Assembly (NCBI GenBank): GCA_038328575.1
Contig: JBBQMD010000008.1
Span: 1-64,000 of the forward strand
Length of the DNA stretch: 64,000 nt
Source: JACVCS01 sp038328575
Lineage (GTDB): Bacteria > Planctomycetota > Phycisphaerae > Phycisphaerales > UBA1924
Direction: 5' to 3'
In this document: piece after piece, positions 44,635 to 52,432 of the stretch
Layout of the letters: the number at the start of each line of letters is the position of its first letter
Position numbering within the stretch: position 1 is the first letter of the stretch
Made by a program: the position numbers and the translations under genes
The notes under the pieces: model-generated
Told to the model about the DNA's origin: nothing
The model's input: the letters and a program-made list of their open reading frames with translations, nothing else
Database searches by the model: none

Positions 44635-44641
44635 CATGCAA

Positions 44642-44977
44642 ATGAGCCAGCCCTCCCCCGGATCACAGCCCTCACCGACGCCGCAGGCCCACGGCTCAAA
44701 GCCGCAGCCGCCCCTGCGCTGGAATGTCGTGCTTCTGGACGACAACGATCACTCGTTCCCATACGTGATTCGCATGTTGCAGGAACTGTTCTACCTGAAC
44801 GAGAAACAGGCCGCCGAGGTGACCGAGCAAGTCCACACCCAAGGCCGCGCCATCGTGTTCACGACGCATCGTGAACACGCCGAGCTCAAGGTCGAGCAGG
44901 TCATCGGCTTCGGACGAGACCCGCACCTGCCTTCGAGTAAGGGCGCCATGAGCGTCGTGCTCGAACCAGTCACCTGA
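44642..44977 (+). CDS. clpS: ATP-dependent Clp protease adaptor ClpS
   Basis: ClpS delivers N-degron substrates to ClpA or ClpC. The 111-residue protein has a disordered Pro/Ser/Gln-rich head of about 25 residues. The core follows, beginning WNVVLLDDNDHSFPYVIRML and continuing FYLNEKQAAEVTEQVHTQGRAIV, the residues that form the N-degron pocket and Clp contact surface. The usual 'NDD-T' at the pocket reads 'LDDNDHSFPYV'. Met 44642 is chosen over 44636 because of the TACACT box spacing; neither has a Shine-Dalgarno. The gene is divergent from the HU-type gene and convergent with mqnA. No clpA or clpC lies adjacent, and clpB (11406-14147) is not its usual partner. Confidence 0.9.
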   Translation: MSQPSPGSQPSPTPQAHGSKPQPPLRWNVVLLDDNDHSFPYVIRMLQELFYLNEKQAAEVTEQVHTQGRAIVFTTHREHAELKVEQVIGFGRDPHLPSSKGAMSVVLEPVT

Positions 44978-45009
44978 ACCCGCGCACAACGCTGGCGAGC
45001 GGTTCCTCT

Positions 45010-45891
45010 TCACATCGCGTGCTCGAAACTCCACGCATTCACGCGGGTTTGAGGCAGCGCGCCGATCTCCGCCGCCTCGTCAAAGAACCGCTGGATGGCC
45101 GCCATTGACTCCTCGGTCGGCTCGTAGCGCAGGTAATCCTTCACATATGTGCGCGCCAGCTCCGGCGGCCACCCCCGCTCCGGGGTGAAGCGGTCCACGA
45201 TCCAGTCCAGCCGCAGAAGATTGCGCCGACGCTGGCGCTCCAGCAGGATCGCGGCCGCGCGGATCGCTTCTCGCCTGCTCGAGCCCTCGCGCAGATCCGC
45301 CGCGCGGGCCATCCACATCGCATACACAAAGGGCAGGCCGGTCAGCTCTTTCCACGCCAGGCCCAAGTCGAGTTCGTGCGTGTACGTCCCCGCCGGCGGC
45401 GCGCCGCTGACGACCTTGTCACCAATCAGCAATACCGCGTCCGGCCACGCCGAATCCCCAAGCGACGCGGCGTCAAACGTCTCCAGTACCGGCCGAGCAC
45501 CGAACACGCGCGACAGGATCACGCGCGCAAGGACGACCGACGTGTGCGAGTCCACGTCGCACGCCAAGTGCGTCACGCGATCAAAGGGTGTCCGCGAGTA
45601 CAACCGAACGGTCAGCGTCGGCCCATCGCACCCGATCATGCCCACGGGCAGCAGCGTCAGCTCGACGAGGGCGCGACGCGAGGCCGAGGCCGCGCCGGGG
45701 CTGGCGTCAACCTGATCCAGCGCAAAGTCCACGATCGACGCCAGCGCCACGTCGACCTCGCCGGCTCGCAGCATGGAGGCGAGCATCGCCGGCGCCCCCG
45801 GATGAAGCCTCAGCTCGCGCGAGCTCTCCAGCCCGGCGACTAGCGGGAGGGTGTTCAAATACTTGACGTAGCCAATGATGACCGGATCCAT
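45010..45891 (-). CDS. mqnA: Chorismate dehydratase of the futalosine pathway
   Basis: MqnA dehydrates chorismate to 3-enolpyruvylbenzoate, the first step of menaquinone synthesis by the futalosine route. The 293-residue protein has the periplasmic-binding-like fold of the MqnA/MqnD family. Family sequences include IGYVKYLNTLPLVAGL at the N-terminus, GMIGCDGPTLTVRLYS, AVLLIGDKVV and DLGLAWKELTGLPFVYAMWM. ATG 45891 begins MDPVIIGYVKYLN. TACCCT ends eight bases upstream, and a GAGGA close to the ATG could also serve ribosome binding. No other menaquinone gene is in the window. Confidence 0.92.
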   Translation of the reverse strand: MDPVIIGYVKYLNTLPLVAGLESSRELRLHPGAPAMLASMLRAGEVDVALASIVDFALDQVDASPGAASASRRALVELTLLPVGMIGCDGPTLTVRLYSRTPFDRVTHLACDVDSHTSVVLARVILSRVFGARPVLETFDAASLGDSAWPDAVLLIGDKVVSGAPPAGTYTHELDLGLAWKELTGLPFVYAMWMARAADLREGSSRREAIRAAAILLERQRRRNLLRLDWIVDRFTPERGWPPELARTYVKDYLRYEPTEESMAAIQRFFDEAAEIGALPQTRVNAWSFEHAM

Positions 45892-45899
45892 TGTCCTCA

Positions 45900-45905
45900 A
45901 GGGTA
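45900..45905 (-). promoter_or_regulatory. Candidate -10 box (TACCCT) of mqnA
   Basis: CACTACCCTTGAG on the minus strand ends (TACCCT) eight bases before ATG 45891. Confidence 0.4.
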
Positions 45906-45930
45906 GTGGGCACGCCCGGACGAGAGCTGG

Positions 45931-46389
45931 TCAGGGTTTTCCACTGGCAATGCGGGGTATTTGGCTCGCACTGTCTAACCCAGGCTGCTGATCAAGCTTT
46001 GGCGCCAGCGAGAGCGCCCACGTCGGGCCGCGAAGTTTCGTCGCGCCGATGGCGATCTCGGACATGCTGCCGCGGACGCGCAGCGTGCGGGTGCTCTCCC
46101 AGGGGACGGATGCGCTCGGAAACCCGAAGAAGCGGGCTATCCCCATGGGGCGGAGATGGAGCATGCGCTCATCCACCGCGATCCGTATGCACCCGCCAAA
46201 GTTCATCGTCGAGTTCAGCCGGACAGTCTGGAAACTACGCGCCACGGCCCCGACGGGGATCTCCCGGGCCGGGAAGTCCTCGAACGCGTCCTTGAGCGAC
46301 TGCGTGATCCATCGGATCAGTAGAATCACGACGGCGACGTCCGTGACCACGATGGCCGCGACGAGGATGACGATTTGCCATGAGGTCAT
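45931..46389 (-). CDS. Unknown small membrane protein with one N-terminal helix
   Basis: A 152-residue protein. One hydrophobic helix spans the first 26 residues (WQIVILVAAIVVTDVAVVILLIRW in outline). A soluble domain follows, with a PH/bPH-like feel (RMLHLRPMGIARFFGFPSASVPW and MSEIAIGATKLRG). I do not recognise a family with confidence; it could be a small bPH-domain-type membrane protein. The start ATG 46389 lacks a ribosome site. An upstream in-frame extension of 54 residues is possible but unlikely. Confidence 0.6.
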   Translation of the reverse strand: MTSWQIVILVAAIVVTDVAVVILLIRWITQSLKDAFEDFPAREIPVGAVARSFQTVRLNSTMNFGGCIRIAVDERMLHLRPMGIARFFGFPSASVPWESTRTLRVRGSMSEIAIGATKLRGPTWALSLAPKLDQQPGLDSASQIPRIASGKP

Positions 46390-46544
46390 AGGCGGCTTCG
46401 TCCATTTCCCCCAGGAACACCAGACCAACAAAGCCAGCAGGTATGGTACACTCGGCGCTCTCCGGCGATGGTGCGGTCCGTGCGGACTGACGCATCGTTG
46501 GCGGGCACATCGCAGATCGCGATCGATCATCGGGAGCACGAGCC

Positions 46545-47144
46545 GTGGCAAAGAAGTCCAAGAAAACGCCGGCCAAGAAGACTTCCAAGACTGCTAAGCC
46601 CGCGCGCGCAACTGGCACCGCGAAGGGCAAGGCACCGTCCAAGATCGCCAAGCTTCCGCCGAAGAAAGCCGCGCTAACGAGCAAGCCCAAGGGTCGCGGT
46701 GCGCCAGGATCCAAGCTTAAAAGCAGCTCGTCGGGTGGTGGCGGTGGTGGGGGCGGAGATGGCATGCGCCCGGTGAGCACGGGGACGGGGGCCTCGCCGA
46801 TGGAGTTGGGCTCGCGCCTCGTGACGCTGTTCAACGCGGGGCAAGTGGCTGAGTGCGAAGCGCTCTGGGATTCATCGATCGTGTCGTGTGAGGGCGTGGG
46901 CGTTGGGCTGGAGTGGGGCGGGCGTCGGGCGGTCGAGGCCAAAAACGCGGAGTGGTCCAGCAAGCACACCATGCTGGGCGGCGCCGCAGAGGGCCCCTTC
47001 GTCGGCAGCACCGGCTTCTCCGTGAAGTTCCGGCTGCACGTCAAGGTCAACGAGACGGGCGCTGAAATGGTGATGAACGAGGTCGGCGTGTACACCGTCC
47101 GCGACGGCAAGATCGTCCGTGAAGAGTTCATGTACGGGATGTGA
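46545..47144 (+). CDS. NTF2/SnoaL-like domain with a Lys-rich histone-like tail
   Basis: A 199-residue protein in two unlike halves. Residues 1-70 are a Lys/Ala/Pro/Thr-rich tail (AKKSKKTPAKKTSKTAKPAR and further), similar in composition to histone H1-like C-terminal tails, ending in a run of Ser and Gly. Residues about 80-199 form a SnoaL/NTF2-like fold: GSRLVTLFNAGQVAECEALW, the WSSKHTMLGG region, and VGVYTVRDGKIVREEFMYGM. GTG 46545 has GGGAG eight bases upstream. The domain often binds small molecules or acts as an isomerase. The basic tail suggests nucleic-acid or polyanion binding, which is inference. Confidence 0.82.
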   Translation: MAKKSKKTPAKKTSKTAKPARATGTAKGKAPSKIAKLPPKKAALTSKPKGRGAPGSKLKSSSSGGGGGGGGDGMRPVSTGTGASPMELGSRLVTLFNAGQVAECEALWDSSIVSCEGVGVGLEWGGRRAVEAKNAEWSSKHTMLGGAAEGPFVGSTGFSVKFRLHVKVNETGAEMVMNEVGVYTVRDGKIVREEFMYGM

Positions 47145-47177
47145 GCCCCACTGCCGGGCACTCTCTCGCCTGCCCTC

Positions 47178-47681
47178 TCAGTCGTTGTTCGCATCGAAGC
47201 GCACGAACTCGGCGTTCGCGTGCTCGGTGCCGTAGCGAAACTCAGCGGTACGGTGGGCGCTGTCGGAGTAGGCGTGCCAGCGGACCATGAGCCAGATCAT
47301 GACCACGAGGCAGAGCCAGGCACCGATCTCGCCGGAGAGGTGCTTGCGGGTGAAAATCAGCAGGCCGCCGGTGATGGCCATGAGCAGGAGCTTCCACGCC
47401 GCGAGCACCCAGACGCAGTTGAACTCCATGATCCAGCGAGCCAAGGGGTTGGCCTCGTTGAATCCGGCGGTGGTCAGATAGTTCAGGGTCACCGCCAGAT
47501 CTACGCTGCACATCAGCAGCACGAGCGTCACCAAGAGCACGACTCGGACGTCGCGACGCGCCAAGCGCTGTGGGGCCATGCCCGGCTGAGTCGGGAGGGT
47601 GGCCGCCATCGCGACCGCAGACCCTGGCGAGCCAAAGGCGTGCGACATCTCCCCCTGCCCGTTGATCCTTGAGCGTGCCAT
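47178..47681 (-). CDS. Unknown membrane protein, DUF5658-like
   Basis: A 167-residue protein with three hydrophobic segments at about residues 45-68, 90-112 and 120-137. The first ends in the motif DLAVTLNYLTTAGFNEANPLARW. An Asp-Thr and a later E-x-NP are typical of the DUF5658 group of small membrane proteins. ATG 47681 follows GAGGG by about six bases. The gene is convergent with the NTF2-like gene. No function is known for this family. Confidence 0.72.
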   Translation of the reverse strand: MARSRINGQGEMSHAFGSPGSAVAMAATLPTQPGMAPQRLARRDVRVVLLVTLVLLMCSVDLAVTLNYLTTAGFNEANPLARWIMEFNCVWVLAAWKLLLMAITGGLLIFTRKHLSGEIGAWLCLVVMIWLMVRWHAYSDSAHRTAEFRYGTEHANAEFVRFDANND

Positions 47682-47919
47682 ATGGGGCCCTCTACGGTCA
47701 ACGCCGGAGAATGCGGCGTCGAGCGACCGAGCCAGTGAGATCGGCCTTTCATGTGCGTGAGTTCAGCAACCTGCGCGGGGAGTTGTCCGTACCATCAGAA
47801 AGTGTGATGAGGTTCTCGGGTCCAGCGGTGTGAAAGAACGTACAGCCGCCCGGCACGAGTGCCGAAAACAAGCTTGGTCCGTTCCCTCTTTAGACGCTTC
47901 AGACCCGCCGCGTTCGCGC

Positions 47920-50900
47920 ATGCATTCTGGCCCATCCCACCCCGGCGTCGTGCTCACCGCCATTGCGGGCATGCTCATCAACACCGGCGCGATCGCCCAG
48001 GACGCCCCGCCCCCCGCGGCCGCACCCTTTGGTGCAGTCGCCCCTGCCGGGCCCGGTGTCCCGCCGGCAGTGGAGGCACCTGTCGATGCGCCGCCGGTGA
48101 TCGAGAGCCCGGTGTTTGTCAACGAGTCACCCGCGGCACAAGAGGGCTGGGCACGCCTGCAAGAGCTTGTTCGCGCCGGCGCGACGGACCAGGCCGCGGC
48201 GTTGTGCGGCCGTCTGCTCAATGACGAGAGCGGGTCGCTCATTATCGAGGCGGACGATCGCTCGCTGTATCGCCCGCTGCGTGATCGCCTGCACGAGCTG
48301 ATGCTGAGCGACGCGAAACTTCTGGAGCGCTTCCGCGCAACTCGCACGCTGCTGGCTGAGGAATCGCTCGCCGCGGGCCAGGCCGAGAGTGTCGAGCGCA
48401 GCGCCCAGCTCACGCGCCCGGGCCTGACCGCGACGCTGGAGCTTGCGCGTCGTGATCTCAACGCGGGACGATTCGGCGCTTGCCGCCGACGCCTCGAAGC
48501 CGCGGCTCGTCACCCAGATCTAGCCAGCGTCAAGGACGAAGCCGGCGCGATCGCGAGCGACCTGGCGCGGTTTCATGACGCGGCGCGAGCGATCGCAGGC
48601 CAACTCGGCGCCGGCGGTCTGGTGCCGTCGCGCGCGCCAATCGACGAAGCCAAGCGCGCCCCTGGTGCGGACGTGGACGCGTCAATCGACTGGGGGGCAC
48701 TGGTCGCTCGCCCGCTCTGGCAGCGCGAGATCGCGCCGGAAGATTTGTCAGCGCCCGCCAGCGGCCCGCGCTGGCTGGCTGGCTCCGCGCGCGTGCTTGA
48801 GTCGCTCCCCCCTGCGGCTCGCGACTTGCGGATTGTGCCACTGACCACCGACGATCTCGTGATTGTTCAGCGCGATCACGCCTTGGTGGCGCTGGATGCC
48901 TCGACGCTGCGCGAAGTCTGGTCCCACGACGTGCATCCGCCGGGCATCGAGGGCGCTGAAACGCGGTCGAGCGTAGACGCCGAGGAACTTTCGACACCCG
49001 CCATCGCTGGCGGGCTGATCCTCTCGACGCTCACGCGCGACAGCGGCCGTAGCGAGTGGGGCGATCAGGAGATCGTTGCGGTCGACGCGCGCACCGGGCG
49101 GCAGCGCTGGAGCGTCGGCGCGGGCGAGATCGATCCGACGATCGGCCCCGGTGCGCTGCGCGGGGCGATCCTCGTTGATGCCGACACCGCCGTGGTCGGC
49201 ATCCGCAAGCGTGTCCCCGAGCGCCGCCTCGCGGCCCTGTATCTCGCAGGGATCGACATCGCCTCGGGGCGCACCCGCTGGTCCACGCTCATCGGCGCGT
49301 CGGGGCTGCTGCCCTTCGCCGCGGGCTCGCCGATCGTCGACTCAGGGATCATCGACGATGGCATCGTCTACCGCAGCGACCGGCTCGGAGTCGTGTGCGC
49401 CGTCGAGGCTTCAACCGGGCGAGTGCAGTGGGTGCGCCGTCTGCCTATTGAGATGGCGCCCGTGCGCGCGGGCATGCGAGCCGCGGCGTGGCAGCAGCAC
49501 GCGCCGGTGCTCATCGAAGGCTCACTGTTTCTCATCACGCCGGACCGCACGGAGATTCTGCGCTTGTCGACCAAGACCGGGCGCGTCGAGGCCCGGAGCA
49601 CGACCGACGCGTTCTTCGCGCCGTCGTATCTGCTGACCGATGGCACGCGTCTGCTGGCGGTGAGCGATGCGCGCGTAACTTCCGTCAAGGCCGCAGACTT
49701 CGGCGATCAGCGTCCGATCCGCACGACGGGCGTCATCGAAGCGCCGGGGATCTGGGGACGCGTGCGCGTGGATCAGGGGCGGATGCTTGTGCCGCTGGTG
49801 AGCGGGCTGGCGATCTTTGATCCTGCTGATCTCTCGTCGCCGCGCAGCGTGGTGCGGCTTGATCGCCCGGGCAACCCGATGCTGGTGGGTGAGCAGTTGC
49901 TGGTGACCGACGATTCGCGCGTGCTGGTGTACAGCGATTGGCTGAGGGCGGAGCGCGTGCTGAGCAAGAGCATCGAGGATCGACCGACGGACCCTTCACC
50001 GGCGATCGCGTTGCTCGAGCTTTCGGCGCGAACCGGGCGGCTGGCGCGGGCGGTGCAAGCGGTTGACGCCGCGAGCGCCGCGATCAAGGCGCGTGACGCG
50101 GGTGGCGTGGGGGCCGGAGTCGCGGGTGCAGCCGCCAGCGGCGATGGCGACGCGACTCGTCTATGGGATGTCGCGGTCTCGCTCGTGGACTCTCAGCTTG
50201 CCAGATCGCAGCGCGACTCAGCGGCAAAGAACACCGTCATCGCTCCCGAACGCGAAGTGCGAGAAGTCCTTGATCGGCTGGGCACGCTGGCGAGCACGCC
50301 GAGCCAGCGCGTGACACACACGCTTCTGGACGCGCAGCTCTTGATTCAACAGAATCGACTGGCCGATGCGATCGTGATCTGTCAGCGGGTGCTGGCGGAT
50401 GACGCGATGAGCGCGGCGCAGGTTGTGACGCCGCGCTCCACGGCGCGGGCGGATTCGGAGAGCACGCGTCGGCTGGAGCGGTGCATCCGGCTCGGTGGGC
50501 GGGCGGATTACGCGCCGTTTGAGGCGCAGGCGGCGGCCCAGGTGCAGGCGCTGCTGGCGCAACCGTCGCCCGCATCACCAGAAGAGTTCGAGGCGGTTGC
50601 GCGACGCTACCCCGTCGCGTTTGCAGCGAGTCGCGCGTGGTCGCTCGCATCCGGCGCGCACGACAAGGCCGGCCAGGCGCGAGCCGCGGCTCGCGCGGCC
50701 GAGAGCGGGCTGCTGGCCGCGGATCGGATTGGCGATGCACCCGTGAGCGAGTCACGCGAGTTGGCGGGGCGATTGGTGACAAACCTTCAGCGGCGTGGGC
50801 TCGTCGTCGCCGCGGCCGAGGCGCTGACACGCCACCGCACGCGCCACCCGGGCGAGCCGATGACGCTCGACGGGCGCGCATTGGATCCTGAAACGCTCGG

Positions 50901-52314
50901 GCGTGAACTGGCGAGTCTCCTGGCGCTGGAGCGCCGCCCCGCGCGCGTCGGCGCGCCGGTTGGTGTCGGCGCAAGCGTTGTCCCCGGCTGGACGCTGATG
51001 GAGCCGCTGCGCCCGCTGACCTCGACAACGCCGACTTCGTTCTTTGTCATGCAGCACAACGATGGGCGGATCGCACTCATGGCGCCCGTCGTGTTGGGGA
51101 CCGATGAGCCGGGCGGCGGGGAAGAGAAGTCAGCGCCGCGAGCGGGCGGGCTCACGCCCATCTGGGAGAGCCCGCAGCGATTTGATCGCGCGGCCTTGGT
51201 CCGCCAGTCGCGCTCTAGCGCGCTCTTTGTCTGGCCCGGTGATGGCGACGCCGCCTCAGGCCCGCTGCTGATGCGTGTCGACGCGGGCGAGGCCTCGACC
51301 CAGCTCACCTGGAGAACCGGCTCACTCTCGTCGTACTTCTCGCCCAGCACGCCGATGCCGCGCGGCATGAACCAGCCGTTTCGCACGCCGATCGATGGCT
51401 TCCGCGCGATGAACGAGGTCGTCGTCGCCGGTGACGAACGCACGCTGGTGATGGTCGAGCGCTCGGGGCGTTCTGTCGCGTTTGATGCCGAGTCCGGCGA
51501 GCGGTTGTGGGCATCGCCGTTGCCGATCACGCGAGTTCTCGACGCGGCGCTGATCTCGGGCACCATGGTGGTCGCCGGCGAGCCCGCGCCCCAGCCCGGC
51601 CAGCCGGTAGTGCCCGGCGGCGGCGCGATCATCTCGATCATCGACGCCCGCACCGGTGAGCAGACCCGACAGATCGAGAGCACCAGCGGGCCCGTGCGAT
51701 GGATGCGACTGACCACACGCGGCGATCTGCTCGTTGGAACTGAGATGGTCGTGATGTTGATCGACACGGAGTCTGGGCGTGTCGAGTGGAAACTGGAAAC
51801 GCATCCCGCGGCGCGAACGGTTGACGCGTGGGTAGCTGGCGAATCGCTGATCGTGCTGACGCCGGAGCGTCAACTGTGGACGCTCTCGATCGCGACCGGC
51901 GAGCCGAGCGATCAATCGCTGGAAACCCGTGGGCGCATCGAAGCGACCTCGCGCGTCTTCGTCTCGCCCACCGACGCTGGCTTCGCAGTGCGGACAACGC
52001 AGGGCTTGGCGCTCTTTGACGGACGTGGCGTTCTTAAGGGGCTCGACGCGCTGGACCCTTCCGATGGCGTGCTGCCGCCTTTGCCTGTGGTGGGCGGGTT
52101 TGCGACGGTCTCGTACGCCGCGGTGCCGACGCGCGACAACCCGTATTCGGTGTTCAACGTGATGGTGCTGGACGATCAGAGCGCGATGCTGACCTCGACA
52201 ACGCCGGTGCGGCTGGGGACGTATCCAAGCGCCATCGGCGCGATTGACGGCGTGATCGCGATTAGCGCGGGTCAGAACACGATCGTGTATCCGGCGCCGA
52301 GCGGTCAGCGCTGA
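47920..52314 (+). CDS. Giant exported PQQ-propeller-like protein
   Basis: A 1464-residue exported protein. The start ATG 47920 gives a signal-like N-terminus (MHSGPSHPGVVLTAIAGM) followed by Pro/Ala-rich sequence; longer frames upstream have no signal. PQQ-like beta-propeller blades recur: VALDASTLREVWSHDVHP, VAVDARTGRQRWSVG, CAVEASTGRVQWVRRLP, VAFDAESGERLWASPLP and MLIDTESGRVEWKLE. They fall in two groups, about residues 310-680 and 1010-1460. Between them lies an Ala/Arg/Leu-rich helical region reminiscent of TPR repeats (about 690-1000). No PQQ-enzyme catalytic residues are evident, so it is more likely a scaffold of the BamB type than a dehydrogenase. Confidence 0.85.
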   Translation: MHSGPSHPGVVLTAIAGMLINTGAIAQDAPPPAAAPFGAVAPAGPGVPPAVEAPVDAPPVIESPVFVNESPAAQEGWARLQELVRAGATDQAAALCGRLLNDESGSLIIEADDRSLYRPLRDRLHELMLSDAKLLERFRATRTLLAEESLAAGQAESVERSAQLTRPGLTATLELARRDLNAGRFGACRRRLEAAARHPDLASVKDEAGAIASDLARFHDAARAIAGQLGAGGLVPSRAPIDEAKRAPGADVDASIDWGALVARPLWQREIAPEDLSAPASGPRWLAGSARVLESLPPAARDLRIVPLTTDDLVIVQRDHALVALDASTLREVWSHDVHPPGIEGAETRSSVDAEELSTPAIAGGLILSTLTRDSGRSEWGDQEIVAVDARTGRQRWSVGAGEIDPTIGPGALRGAILVDADTAVVGIRKRVPERRLAALYLAGIDIASGRTRWSTLIGASGLLPFAAGSPIVDSGIIDDGIVYRSDRLGVVCAVEASTGRVQWVRRLPIEMAPVRAGMRAAAWQQHAPVLIEGSLFLITPDRTEILRLSTKTGRVEARSTTDAFFAPSYLLTDGTRLLAVSDARVTSVKAADFGDQRPIRTTGVIEAPGIWGRVRVDQGRMLVPLVSGLAIFDPADLSSPRSVVRLDRPGNPMLVGEQLLVTDDSRVLVYSDWLRAERVLSKSIEDRPTDPSPAIALLELSARTGRLARAVQAVDAASAAIKARDAGGVGAGVAGAAASGDGDATRLWDVAVSLVDSQLARSQRDSAAKNTVIAPEREVREVLDRLGTLASTPSQRVTHTLLDAQLLIQQNRLADAIVICQRVLADDAMSAAQVVTPRSTARADSESTRRLERCIRLGGRADYAPFEAQAAAQVQALLAQPSPASPEEFEAVARRYPVAFAASRAWSLASGAHDKAGQARAAARAAESGLLAADRIGDAPVSESRELAGRLVTNLQRRGLVVAAAEALTRHRTRHPGEPMTLDGRALDPETLGRELASLLALERRPARVGAPVGVGASVVPGWTLMEPLRPLTSTTPTSFFVMQHNDGRIALMAPVVLGTDEPGGGEEKSAPRAGGLTPIWESPQRFDRAALVRQSRSSALFVWPGDGDAASGPLLMRVDAGEASTQLTWRTGSLSSYFSPSTPMPRGMNQPFRTPIDGFRAMNEVVVAGDERTLVMVERSGRSVAFDAESGERLWASPLPITRVLDAALISGTMVVAGEPAPQPGQPVVPGGGAIISIIDARTGEQTRQIESTSGPVRWMRLTTRGDLLVGTEMVVMLIDTESGRVEWKLETHPAARTVDAWVAGESLIVLTPERQLWTLSIATGEPSDQSLETRGRIEATSRVFVSPTDAGFAVRTTQGLALFDGRGVLKGLDALDPSDGVLPPLPVVGGFATVSYAAVPTRDNPYSVFNVMVLDDQSAMLTSTTPVRLGTYPSAIGAIDGVIAISAGQNTIVYPAPSGQR

Positions 52315-52432
52315 GCCCGAGTCAATCCGTGTCTGCGTCGATCCACGTGGAACACCGGGCGGCGAAACGTCGAAGAGCCACACTTTGGGCGCGCGCCCGC
52401 GCGTGGCGACGGCGGAGCCGCGCGTTACCTGC

